A stretch of 64,000 nt of DNA from Photobacterium chitinilyticum (lineage in GTDB: Bacteria > Pseudomonadota > Gammaproteobacteria > Enterobacterales > Vibrionaceae). The stretch is from NCBI RefSeq assembly GCF_004104355.1, contig NZ_RJLM01000002.1:125168-189167 (forward strand). Reading direction: 5' to 3'. A program made the position numbers and the translations under genes. Each line of letters opens with the position of its first letter. The stretch's first letter is position 1. The notes beneath the pieces are model-generated. The model was not told where the DNA came from and did no database searches. It saw nothing but the letters and a program-made list of their open reading frames with translations. Below are positions 8,471 to 16,834 of the stretch, one piece after another.

Positions 8471-9277
8471 ATGGCGAGAAAGACACTGCCCCTTACACAA
8501 CGTATTAATAAGCTCTGGCGGGTGCTCGCCACGGGCTTCTGCTTTTCCATTTTTGGATTAGGAGCGCTTTGTCTGACGTTCATTGTCTTTCCTGTCATGA
8601 CGCTATCGGCAAAAAATCAGCACCAGCGTGAAATGCGAGTGCAGTCAATCATTCAGCGATCATTCGCCTTTTTCTCTCACACCATGCGGTTTTTTGGCGC
8701 CATTGATTACAGTTTTGAAGGTGTTGAAAGCCTGCAGCAAGATCGCAACTGTCTTGTAATCGCCAATCACCCCAGCTTGATCGACTATGTCCTTATTGCT
8801 TCACGTCTACCGCAATGTGATTGCTTGGTAAAAGCAGCCATTTGGCATAATCCGTTCATGAAAGGTATCGTCAAAGCGGCTGGCTACATTCCAAACCGCG
8901 ACCCGGAAAATTTGCTCGATGATTGCAGCGAGCGCTTACAAGACGGTAATGTATTGTTGGTTTTTCCTGAGGGGACACGCACATCACCGGGGAAACCCTC
9001 TAAGCTTCAACGAGGCGCGGCACAAATTGCGGTGCGTACGGAAACAGATTTGCGGTTAATCCACATCACAGTGGAACCCAGCTTTTTAACTAAAGAGAAG
9101 AAGTGGTACCAAGTACCCGACACCAAGCCCTTTTTTCGTGTCGCAATCAAAAGTAAGATAGCAATTGAGCCCTTTCTGCAACATGCCGATTCACCGACAT
9201 CGGCCGCTCGTCATCTCAACCGTCATCTTACCGACGTGTTATTCCCATCCATAGATGAAAAAAAGGCGATAAAATAA
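8471..9277 (+). CDS. apeD: 1-acyl-glycerol-3-phosphate acyltransferase-like protein ApeD
   Basis: A 268-residue membrane-associated acyltransferase of the PlsC/LPLAT family. An N-terminal hydrophobic segment (about residues 20-42) precedes the catalytic H-x4-D box in NHPSLID and the FPEGTRTS motif that binds the acceptor phosphate. In APE clusters this enzyme is thought to help attach the polyene acid or fatty acids to a lipid carrier; the acceptor is not known from sequence. It begins one base after the apeC stop, with no spacer. Confidence 0.85.
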   Translation: MARKTLPLTQRINKLWRVLATGFCFSIFGLGALCLTFIVFPVMTLSAKNQHQREMRVQSIIQRSFAFFSHTMRFFGAIDYSFEGVESLQQDRNCLVIANHPSLIDYVLIASRLPQCDCLVKAAIWHNPFMKGIVKAAGYIPNRDPENLLDDCSERLQDGNVLLVFPEGTRTSPGKPSKLQRGAAQIAVRTETDLRLIHITVEPSFLTKEKKWYQVPDTKPFFRVAIKSKIAIEPFLQHADSPTSAARHLNRHLTDVLFPSIDEKKAIK

Positions 9278-9284
9278 CGAATCT

Positions 9285-9310
9285 CGGTCCGTCAAGACAG
9301 AAACGGACCG
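9285..9310. other. Intercistronic stem-loop between apeD and the ACP genes
   Basis: CGGTCCGT and ACGGACCG form a perfect 8-bp stem around a 10-base loop in the 110-base gap before apeE. There is no T-run, so it is more likely an mRNA processing or stabilising hairpin than a terminator. It is followed by an AT-rich leader before the ACP genes. Confidence 0.5.
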
Positions 9311-9387
9311 TTATCAGGCGCATATTACATTCGCCAAACACATGGTAGTTTTATAAAACAACATCTTAGATAAATAAGTAGGTCACA

Positions 9388-9645
9388 GTGGAACAATTAC
9401 ACACAGAACTTAAAGCGCTAATCATAGAATCGCTTAACCTTGAAGACATCACTGTCGATGATATCGACACCGATGCACCACTGTTCGGCGACGGCCTTGG
9501 CTTAGATTCGATTGATGCGCTAGAGCTCGGCTTAGCCATAAAAAAAAGCTACAACATTGTGATCGATGCCGATGACACCAAGACCCGAGAGCATTTTGCG
9601 TCAGTTGCGAATCTCGCAAGTTATATCTCACAGAACAAAGCATAA
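9388..9645 (+). CDS. apeE: Acyl carrier protein ApeE
   Basis: An 85-residue acidic acyl carrier protein. The phosphopantetheine site is GLDSIDALEL, with Ser41 as the attachment residue. The start is GTG, with TAGGTC a few bases upstream. One of two consecutive ACPs; in APE systems the two carry starter and growing polyene chains for ApeO/ApeC and ApeR. It is preceded by a hairpin-containing leader and followed 60 bases later by the second ACP. Confidence 0.88.
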   Translation: MEQLHTELKALIIESLNLEDITVDDIDTDAPLFGDGLGLDSIDALELGLAIKKSYNIVIDADDTKTREHFASVANLASYISQNKA

Positions 9646-9705
9646 TATCACTTATGTCCTGCGGACTGATCCAGCAGGGTGATAACCATCGAAAGCGTAA
9701 CCATT

Positions 9706-9963
9706 ATGACAGAAGTAAACCGTAGTGAAGTATTTGACCAAGTCCGTGATGCCTTGGTGGAATTATTTGAAATTGATGCAGATGACATTAAACCTGAAGC
9801 GCAACTCTATCAGGAGCTAGATCTTGACAGCATTGATGCCGTGGATTTGGTTGTGCACCTGCAAAACCTGACCAATAAAAAAATCAAACCCGAAGAGTTC
9901 AAAACAGTTCGTACCGTCGATGATGTCGTCGATGCCGTAGTTGAACTATTGAAGGCAAACTAA
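9706..9963 (+). CDS. apeF: Acyl carrier protein ApeF
   Basis: An 85-residue ACP with the site LDLDSIDAVDLV (attachment Ser42). I chose the ATG at 9706 over the in-frame GTG at 9679 because the protein then starts just before the first ACP helix, as in the family. Its sequence differs clearly from ApeE, so the two are not a recent duplication; they probably serve different steps. The stop overlaps the apeG start as TAATG. Confidence 0.87.
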   Translation: MTEVNRSEVFDQVRDALVELFEIDADDIKPEAQLYQELDLDSIDAVDLVVHLQNLTNKKIKPEEFKTVRTVDDVVDAVVELLKAN

Positions 9964-10526
9964 TGCGCTGGCTGACCGCGTTGTCAGCGATAGCGTTATT
10001 GGCATATCCGCTAGCGGTGTACTACGGGCTTAGTCGTGGGGGATTAGGCTTTGTAGCAGGTGTGCTAGCGGTATTGTTTTTACTGCGTATTGTCGCCGGA
10101 AGCCAAACTCGATTACGGGAATTGAAATACATCGCGTGGTTAAGCGGTGGCGCAGGGATCACGCTAGCCTTACTTGGCAGCGTGTTCAAACAAGAAGGGT
10201 GGTTCACCTTTTATCCGGTGATCGTCAATGCCCTGATGCTTGGGTTGTTCAGCGCCAGCCTGTTGCAAAAACAAACCTTGATTGAGCGCTTGGCGCGATT
10301 GCAAGAACCAGATCTTCCAAACAGTGGCATACGTTATACCCGTATGGTCACCAAAGTCTGGTGTGGATTTTTTGTAATCAACGGCGGTATCGCATTAGCA
10401 ACATGCTTTATGCCACTCGCTACGTGGACCTTATATAACGGCTTAGTGAGCTATCTGTTGGCTGGCAGTCTATTTGCCGGTGAATGGATAGTGCGTCGCC
10501 ATGTTCGTCATCAACAAGAAAATTAA
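9963..10526 (+). CDS. apeG: Membrane protein ApeG (COG4648-like)
   Basis: A 187-residue protein with about five hydrophobic segments (for example LSAIALLAYPLAVYYGL at the N-terminus and MLGLFSASLL mid-protein) and a basic C-terminal tail. It matches the small integral membrane protein conserved next to ACP and ligase genes in APE and related clusters (COG4648). The biochemical role is unknown. It overlaps apeF by one base and sits just before apeH. Confidence 0.78.
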   Translation: MRWLTALSAIALLAYPLAVYYGLSRGGLGFVAGVLAVLFLLRIVAGSQTRLRELKYIAWLSGGAGITLALLGSVFKQEGWFTFYPVIVNALMLGLFSASLLQKQTLIERLARLQEPDLPNSGIRYTRMVTKVWCGFFVINGGIALATCFMPLATWTLYNGLVSYLLAGSLFAGEWIVRRHVRHQQEN

Positions 10527-10547
10527 TACGTAATGGAAGCAGTAAGA

Positions 10548-11945
10548 ATGAACATCCCGTCTATCGCAGCCTTAATGAGTCAACCACACGCAGACACGCA
10601 TGTTGTTGCTATTTCTGCTACAGAAACGTTAGATTGGGCACAATTTCGTACTGATGTCAGTGTACTCACTCAGGCATTGCAACACAGTGAACACCAGCGG
10701 TGGGCTCTGTGCTTTGAGGACAGCTACTTCTTCGCCGTTGCGTTTTTGGCCGCCGCTCACGCAGGCCGTCACCTGATCTTACCCGGTAACCACCAACCTG
10801 CAGCCCTTGCGGAATTGGCACCACATTATGATGCCATCTTGCACGATGATATTGTCAATATAGCCGATGATGCCATGGCAGACTGTTTGGCATCTGGGCT
10901 GGGGCAGCGGACGGTTACTGAGCATGCGAATACCATTCAATCAACGAAAAATTTGGATAGCTTTACGCCACTTACCTTGTCAGATGTACCACTGACCTTG
11001 TTTACATCAGGCTCAAATGGTACCCCGAAAGCCATTGAGAAAACGCTTGCGCTTTTGGATGCCGAATTAGCCCAGTTACAAGCAATCTGGGGAGAACAGC
11101 TAAGCAACGCAACCATTGCCAGCACCGTGTCACACCAACATATCTATGGCTTACTGTTCCGAATTCTGTGGCCACTGTGTGCTGGCCGTGCATTCGAGCG
11201 TCACGATTTGGTTTACCCGGAACAAGTAATGACTCATGCCAATATGGACACGGTTTTAATCAGCAGCCCGGCTTTATTGAAGCGCTTGGCTGAAGAATCA
11301 CCAACACAACCTTACCGTGCCATCTTTTCGTCAGGAGGTCCGTTATCACTGGCTGCAGCTCAACAAAGCCATCTTTTATTTGAGCAACTCCCGTTTGAAG
11401 TATTTGGTAGCACTGAAACAGGGGGCATCGGTTATCGTCAACAAATCATCGAAAACACACCTTGGCAACTCTTCCCCGCACTGTCCATGAAACTCAATGC
11501 CGAAGGTTGCCTACGCGTACTGTCGCCGTTTATTGATACCGAGCAGTGGTACCAAACCAGCGACCAATGCAAGCATTTGAGCGAAAGTACTTTCATGCTG
11601 AAAGGCCGTGCTGATCGCATTGTTAAAATTGAAGAAAAACGTATTTCACTCACCGACGTTGAACATCGTTTATGCCAATTACCATGGATTGAGGAGGCCG
11701 CTGTTTTGCCGTTGGAAGAAACCCAACGCCTAAGCCTGGCCGCGGTCATTACCTTGACACCAAGTGGCCACGAACGCATCGCTGCGATGGGCAAAGGAAA
11801 GTTCTGGTTGATGTTACGCCAATCGTTACGTCGATGGATAGAACCTGTCGGTGTTCCCCGCCGTTATCGTACGGTTGATGAGATTCCGCTTAACAGCCAA
11901 GGAAAACGCTTAGTGCGCGATTTAGAGCAATTGTTTGCAGACTGA
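10548..11945 (+). CDS. apeH: Acyl-ACP/CoA ligase (ANL superfamily) ApeH
   Basis: A 465-residue AMP-forming ligase. The ATP-binding P-loop is TLFTSGSNGTPKAIEK, followed by FGSTETGGIGYR, WYQTSDQ, then the hinge LKGRADRIVKIEEKRI, and PLNSQGKRL with the catalytic Lys near the C-terminus: all core ANL motifs are present. In APE synthesis it loads an aryl acid starter, made from tyrosine or chorismate, onto the ACP. An in-frame ATG at 10533 is possible; the ATG at 10548 is preferred because GGAAG lies about nine bases upstream. It follows apeG closely. Confidence 0.85.
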   Translation: MNIPSIAALMSQPHADTHVVAISATETLDWAQFRTDVSVLTQALQHSEHQRWALCFEDSYFFAVAFLAAAHAGRHLILPGNHQPAALAELAPHYDAILHDDIVNIADDAMADCLASGLGQRTVTEHANTIQSTKNLDSFTPLTLSDVPLTLFTSGSNGTPKAIEKTLALLDAELAQLQAIWGEQLSNATIASTVSHQHIYGLLFRILWPLCAGRAFERHDLVYPEQVMTHANMDTVLISSPALLKRLAEESPTQPYRAIFSSGGPLSLAAAQQSHLLFEQLPFEVFGSTETGGIGYRQQIIENTPWQLFPALSMKLNAEGCLRVLSPFIDTEQWYQTSDQCKHLSESTFMLKGRADRIVKIEEKRISLTDVEHRLCQLPWIEEAAVLPLEETQRLSLAAVITLTPSGHERIAAMGKGKFWLMLRQSLRRWIEPVGVPRRYRTVDEIPLNSQGKRLVRDLEQLFAD

Positions 11946-12051
11946 GTAAGACATAACAAGTGGTGTGACTAAAGATACGAATCACTAGAACCTCGGAACT
12001 CGAACACGCTTGCTTCAATGACTGACTTTCACCACCAACACGAAGACCATA

Positions 12052-12405
12052 ATGACAAAACGTAAGCCAACCATCACAGCTCAACACTGCACAGCCTCTC
12101 AGGTCGAACTGACGCTGCACGTCGAGGCGGACATTTTGGATTTCCAGGGACACTTTCCGCAACATCCCCTTTTACCTGGTGTTACCCAAATTGATTGGGC
12201 CATATATTATGGCCACAAACTGCTGAATACCTACCCGCATTTTGCGGGGATGGAAGTGATTAAATTCCAAGAGCCGATCTTACCCGGCAGTAACATTACG
12301 CTCACTTTGGAATGGTTTGCCGACAAGCAGAAACTGCATTTCGCTTATACCTCAACCAAAGGAACACATTCCTCAGGCCGTATAAAACTGGATACTAACG
12401 TATGA
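12052..12405 (+). CDS. apeI: 3-hydroxyacyl-ACP dehydratase ApeI
   Basis: A 117-residue hotdog-fold protein of the FabZ/FabA group. The catalytic-loop motif is GHFPQHPLLPGVTQIDWA, with the active His in HFPQHP. In characterised APE systems ApeI works with ApeP as a heterodimeric dehydratase that forms each trans double bond. The gene overlaps the next (apeJ) by the ATGA type of junction. A 106-base spacer without a clear signal separates it from apeH. Confidence 0.85.
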   Translation: MTKRKPTITAQHCTASQVELTLHVEADILDFQGHFPQHPLLPGVTQIDWAIYYGHKLLNTYPHFAGMEVIKFQEPILPGSNITLTLEWFADKQKLHFAYTSTKGTHSSGRIKLDTNV

Positions 12406-14090
12406 GTACGTTCCATCCTTGCTTCCTGATCCCATGCTATAACCATGGTACAACAGTACCTGACGTATTAGATGCGTTAGCTCCGTATGGTTTCCCGATC
12501 ATCATCATCGATGATGGCAGCGAACCCGAGACACAAGGCATCTTGCAGGCACAAACTACCCGTAAAAACGTTATGCTGGTAACGCTGGCCAAAAACCAAG
12601 GCAAAGGCGGTGCGGTCACGGCAGGTTTATACGAAGCGTTCAAACGCAGTTTCAGTCATGCCATCCAAATTGACGCCGATGGGCAGCACAATTTGGATGC
12701 CTTGCCGACACTGATTACCGAATCGAAAACACATCTGACGTCGTTAATTTCCGGTCAACCGGTATACGATGACACCGTACCAAAATCCCGTTTGTACGGC
12801 CGCTATGCGACCCACATCTGGGTATGGATTGAGACGCTCTCCTTTGCCATCAAAGACAGTATGTGTGGCTTTCGCGCCTACCCAATCGGCCCTACGATAA
12901 AAGTACTGGAACGTAGCAACCTCGGTAAACGTATGGATTTCGATACCGAAATTATGGTGCGCATGTATTGGGACGATTGTGACATTCGTTTCATCGATAC
13001 CAAGGTAATTTACCCGGAAGGCGGCGTTTCACATTTCGATGCACTATGGGACAACATCAAGATCAGTACCATGCATACCCGGCTCTTTTTTGGCATGCTG
13101 CCGCGCATTCCGAAACTGCTTAGGCGTCAACCTACCCAGCAGCAACATTGGTCATCCCATGCCGAGCGTGGCACCATCATGGGTATCAAAGCCTTGCTCA
13201 CTATTTATTCGCTATTGGGACGCCGTGCGTTTAATCTGATCCTGAAAGGTGTAATGGCCTATTATTACCTCACAGGTAAATCTGCCCGCCGCGCCTCTGA
13301 AAACTATTTATCACGCCTGCAAACTTATGCCATTGAATGTAATAAGGTATTACCGTCTAAGCTCACCAGCTACAAGCATTTGCTATCATTCGGCCATACC
13401 ATGCTTGATAAGCTGGCGGCATGGCGTGGCGATTTCTCAGCTGAGAATTTAACAGTTCATGGGCTTGAACATTTTGATCACATAGTAGAGCAACAGCGCG
13501 GGGTGGTCGTTTTAGGCTCGCACCTGGGAAATCTAGAGCTTTGCCGTGCACTGAGTCGACGTCATACGCATATCAAAATCAACGCGCTGGTCTTTACCGA
13601 ACACGCTGAACGCTTCAATGCTGTCATGAAATCCGTTAACCCGAAATCCGACCTGAACCTGATCCAAGTCCGCGAGTTAGGACCAGATACCGCGATTTTA
13701 TTACAACAAAAAATCGAACAGGGCGAATGGATTGTCATTGTCGGCGATCGTACCTCTGTTACCAAAGAACAACGTGTTGTGTGGGCAGATTTCCTCGGAA
13801 AACCGGCCCCCTTTCCGCAAGGTCCATTCATGTTAGCCACAGTGTTAAAAGCACCGGTTTACTTGATGTTTGGGCTACGAGACGACACACAAACATCGCC
13901 GCACTTTGATGTATATTTCGAACCCTTTAGTGAACAAATCAAACTGCCCAGAGGGCAACGCGAAGAAGCACTTACCCAAGTTGTTAGCCAGTACGCCAGC
14001 CGTCTAGAACATTACACGATGAAGGCGCCTCTGCAATGGTACAACTTCTTTAATTTCTGGCAGTTAAGTGGAAAAGATGATGAAAAATAA
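12402..14090 (+). CDS. apeJ: Fused glycosyltransferase (GT2) and acyltransferase ApeJ
   Basis: A 562-residue two-domain protein. Residues about 1-235 are a family 2 glycosyltransferase: PCYNHG, IIIDDGS and DADGQHN give the nucleotide-sugar and DxD-type motifs. Residues about 270-560 are an LpxL/HtrB-like acyltransferase, with SHLGNLE (H-x4-E) as the catalytic box and VIVGDRTSV downstream. Such fusions are typical of APE clusters and are thought to build the glycolipid anchor carrying the pigment. ATGA overlap with apeI; its 3' end overlaps the start of the lyase. Confidence 0.87.
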   Translation: MSTFHPCFLIPCYNHGTTVPDVLDALAPYGFPIIIIDDGSEPETQGILQAQTTRKNVMLVTLAKNQGKGGAVTAGLYEAFKRSFSHAIQIDADGQHNLDALPTLITESKTHLTSLISGQPVYDDTVPKSRLYGRYATHIWVWIETLSFAIKDSMCGFRAYPIGPTIKVLERSNLGKRMDFDTEIMVRMYWDDCDIRFIDTKVIYPEGGVSHFDALWDNIKISTMHTRLFFGMLPRIPKLLRRQPTQQQHWSSHAERGTIMGIKALLTIYSLLGRRAFNLILKGVMAYYYLTGKSARRASENYLSRLQTYAIECNKVLPSKLTSYKHLLSFGHTMLDKLAAWRGDFSAENLTVHGLEHFDHIVEQQRGVVVLGSHLGNLELCRALSRRHTHIKINALVFTEHAERFNAVMKSVNPKSDLNLIQVRELGPDTAILLQQKIEQGEWIVIVGDRTSVTKEQRVVWADFLGKPAPFPQGPFMLATVLKAPVYLMFGLRDDTQTSPHFDVYFEPFSEQIKLPRGQREEALTQVVSQYASRLEHYTMKAPLQWYNFFNFWQLSGKDDEK

Positions 14091-15624
14091 CACCCAGCAC
14101 CCCGTCACTTTTGGTGCAGAGCGCCTCACGATCGAAGACGTAATGGCTATTTCCAACGGCACACCAGCCGCCATGAACAACACGCCAGAATACTCCGCCA
14201 AAATCGACCGTGGTGTGGCATTCCTAGAGCGCCTGTTGAAAGAAGAAGGGGTGATTTACGGCGTCACAACCGGCTATGGCGACTCCTGTACGGTGGCGAT
14301 TCCGCCAAACCTAGTCGATGAACTGCCGTTGCACCTGACCCGCTTTCACGGTTGTGGTTTGGGTGAGAACCTCGACCACCAGCAAGCCCGAGCTGTACTG
14401 GCAACGCGTTTATGTTCCTTGTCACAAGGTGTCTCGGGAGTCAGTCATGACTTGCTGAATCAACTGGTAACTCTGATCAACCACGACATTTCACCGCGTA
14501 TTCCACAAGAAGGTTCAGTCGGTGCAAGTGGTGATTTGACCCCACTGTCCTACGTCGCAGCGGCCTTAATTGGCGAGCGTGAAGTGATCTACAAAGGCGA
14601 GATTCGCCCAACTGCCGAGGTCTTTGAAGAATTGGGGATAACCCCAATCAAACTCAAGCCCAAAGAAGGCCTGGCATTAATGAACGGCACTTCGGTGATG
14701 ACAGCATTGGCTTGTATTGCTTACAAACGAGCAGAATACTTGGCACAACTGGCCACACGTATAACCGCGATGGTATCCGTCGGCATGCACGGTAACGACT
14801 TCCACTTTGACGAAGCATTATTCGCGGTAAAACCACACCCAGGTCAGCAGCAAATTGCCAGCTGGTTACGTTCTGACCTACAAGCCAATCGTCCGCCTCG
14901 CAACAGTGACCGTCTGCAAGATCGCTACTCGTTACGTTGCGCTCCTCATGTAATTGGCGTACTGCAAGATAGCCTGCCTTGGCTACGCCAGATGATCGAA
15001 AATGAGCTTAACAGCGCCAACGATAACCCAATCATCGACGGCGATAACGAGCGTGTCCTGCACGGTGGCCACTTCTATGGTGGCCACATTGCGATGGCTA
15101 TGGATACCTTGAAAACCGCCGTGGCCAACATTGCTGACCTGTTGGATCGCCAAATGGCCCAGTTAATGGACTACAAGTTTAATAATGGTTTACCGTTTAA
15201 CTTAACCGGCGCCGAAGGTGATCGTAAGCCGATTAACCATGGCTTCAAAGCGGTACAAATTGGTGTATCTGCCTGGACAGCGGAAGCGCTGAAAAATACC
15301 ATGCCTGCCAGCGTGTTCTCTCGCTCGACCGAATGTCATAACCAAGACAAAGTCAGTATGGGCACCATAGCTTCACGCGATTGCTTACGCGTATTGCAAT
15401 TGACCGAGCAAGTAACGGCAGCCTCATTATTAGCGGCCACTCAAGCCCTAGAGATCCGTAAACGCCATAACGAGTTGGATGCCAGTCACTTCAGTCCGGC
15501 ATTGAGAACCATGACAGATGCAGTACTCAGCGACTTTAGCCCAGTGATAGAAGATCGTCCGCTAGAAGGGGATCTACGCAACTTCGTTGAGAAGATTCAA
15601 CAGCAGCACTGGGCGCTGTACTGA
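14077..15624 (+). CDS. Aromatic amino acid ammonia-lyase (HAL/TAL family) of the APE cluster
   Basis: A 515-residue MIO-dependent lyase. The prosthetic group would form from Ala150-Ser151-Gly152 in GSVGASGDLTPL. The catalytic Tyr loop IYGVTTGYGDS and the later NSANDNPIID are intact. By position in the cluster it likely deaminates tyrosine to 4-coumarate as aryl precursor; histidine is the alternative. The substrate-selectivity pair, judged by eye against RFHGCGLG, is Phe90-His91, neither the Ser-His of HAL nor the His-Leu of classical TAL nor the Phe-Leu of PAL. The start could be GTG 14068 or ATG 14080; ATG 14077 is used. It overlaps the end of apeJ. The E. coli-type APE cluster lacks this gene. 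Confidence 0.85.
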   Translation: MMKNNTQHPVTFGAERLTIEDVMAISNGTPAAMNNTPEYSAKIDRGVAFLERLLKEEGVIYGVTTGYGDSCTVAIPPNLVDELPLHLTRFHGCGLGENLDHQQARAVLATRLCSLSQGVSGVSHDLLNQLVTLINHDISPRIPQEGSVGASGDLTPLSYVAAALIGEREVIYKGEIRPTAEVFEELGITPIKLKPKEGLALMNGTSVMTALACIAYKRAEYLAQLATRITAMVSVGMHGNDFHFDEALFAVKPHPGQQQIASWLRSDLQANRPPRNSDRLQDRYSLRCAPHVIGVLQDSLPWLRQMIENELNSANDNPIIDGDNERVLHGGHFYGGHIAMAMDTLKTAVANIADLLDRQMAQLMDYKFNNGLPFNLTGAEGDRKPINHGFKAVQIGVSAWTAEALKNTMPASVFSRSTECHNQDKVSMGTIASRDCLRVLQLTEQVTAASLLAATQALEIRKRHNELDASHFSPALRTMTDAVLSDFSPVIEDRPLEGDLRNFVEKIQQQHWALY

Positions 15625-15650
15625 TTCAATTACAATCCAAACTCATGAGT

Positions 15651-15694
15651 CGATCCTGTTTACGGCGCCTAAAGCGATGCAGGATCGCAATTTT
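15651..15694 (+). terminator. Terminator-like hairpin between the lyase and apeK
   Basis: CGATCCTG (15651-15658) pairs with CAGGATCG (15680-15687) across a 21-base loop and is followed by five T at 15690-15694. The long loop makes it weak, so it may act as an attenuator that lowers expression of the downstream half of the operon. Confidence 0.45.
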
Positions 15695-15714
15695 TATCCA
15701 AGGTGGATCGATTA

Positions 15715-16152
15715 ATGACCGAACAACCTCGACCATTACGTACCGAGGTCACCATGGTGACCTCGTTTCAAGATGCCGATCCTATGGGTGTGGTATATCA
15801 CGGTAACTACTTCCGCTTCTTTGAAGAGGCACGCCGTATCTTGATGGAAAAGATCGACTACAGTTATCACGCCATGATGGCGTCAGGCTACATGTGGCCG
15901 ATCATTGATACCCGCGTGAAATACGTCAAACCAATCCCGTACAACCATGCGATTCGCATTTCCGCGACCTTAACAGAATGGGAAAACCGACTTCGTGTAG
16001 ATTACGTGATTTATGATGCGAAAACCGAGCAACGTATGACCAAAGCCCACACCATGCAGGTGGCCGTTGGGATAGAAGACCAAGAAATGTGTTTTGTTTC
16101 GCCGAAAGTATTCACCGACAAAGTGGAGGCATGGCATGCAGGTAACGCCTAA
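15715..16152 (+). CDS. apeK: Acyl-CoA/ACP thioesterase ApeK (4-hydroxybenzoyl-CoA thioesterase fold)
   Basis: A 145-residue hotdog thioesterase of the YbgC/FcbC type. The signature DADPMGVVYHGNYFRFFEEARR includes the catalytic Asp of the D-x-x-x-V-Y-H-G-N-Y pattern. In APE systems it is thought to release the finished chain or edit stalled ACPs. The ATG at 15715 is chosen over the in-frame GTG at 15703 because AAGGTGG lies eight bases upstream of it. The gene overlaps apeL by 17 bases. Confidence 0.85.
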   Translation: MTEQPRPLRTEVTMVTSFQDADPMGVVYHGNYFRFFEEARRILMEKIDYSYHAMMASGYMWPIIDTRVKYVKPIPYNHAIRISATLTEWENRLRVDYVIYDAKTEQRMTKAHTMQVAVGIEDQEMCFVSPKVFTDKVEAWHAGNA

Positions 16153-16834
16153 CACAACAGAACAAGTAACTACGTCAACATTAAAGCCAGTGAAAAAACG
16201 TCGCTTAATCAATACATTCAACGCTGCCTTGGCTTTATGTTGCATACTTGGCTTCGGCGGTTTGACTACAACCGCACAGGCTATTACGCTGCCGGAATTA
16301 CAACAGACATTGTCATCACAACCTTTGGTTCGTGGCGATTTCGCGCAAACCCGCAAGATGGAAATGTTCGATGCGCCATTAACCTCACAAGGTCACTTTC
16401 TGTTAGCTGAGCAACACGGATTATTATGGCAACAAGCGACGCCGTTCCCGGTATCACTGGTGCTGACCAAAGACAAATTGAGTCAGCAGTTCGGCGATCA
16501 GGCTGCACAGGTAATGTCAGCCAGTGACAATCCAATGGTGTTCTATTTCAGCCATATCTTCCTGTCACTTTTCAAGGGCGATACCCGCCAATTGACCGAG
16601 CAGTTTAACCTCACCTTGAGTGACAAATCGGACGGTCGTTGGCAACTGCTGTTAACGCCGAAAGCAGCACCGTTGAATGCCGTCTTCAAAGCCATCGCTC
16701 TTGACGGTAAAACCTTCATTGATCACCTGATCCTGACCGAAGTGCGTGGAGACCAAACCACCATCACGTTCAGTAATCAGCGTACCACTCCCTCCGATCT
16801 GACGGCAGAAGAACAACGTGCTTTCCAATTCTAA
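16136..16834 (+). CDS. apeL: LolA-like outer-membrane lipoprotein carrier ApeL
   Basis: A 232-residue protein with a signal segment (about residues 22-46, ending TTTAQAI) followed by a LolA-like fold: LVRGDFAQTRKMEMF and LLWQQATPFPVSLVLTKD are the typical beta-strand motifs. It probably ferries the lipid-linked polyene across the periplasm, by analogy with LolA. The ATG at 16136 is supported by GGAGG six bases upstream. It overlaps both apeK and the GTG start of apeM, implying translational coupling. Confidence 0.83.
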   Translation: MQVTPNTTEQVTTSTLKPVKKRRLINTFNAALALCCILGFGGLTTTAQAITLPELQQTLSSQPLVRGDFAQTRKMEMFDAPLTSQGHFLLAEQHGLLWQQATPFPVSLVLTKDKLSQQFGDQAAQVMSASDNPMVFYFSHIFLSLFKGDTRQLTEQFNLTLSDKSDGRWQLLLTPKAAPLNAVFKAIALDGKTFIDHLILTEVRGDQTTITFSNQRTTPSDLTAEEQRAFQF

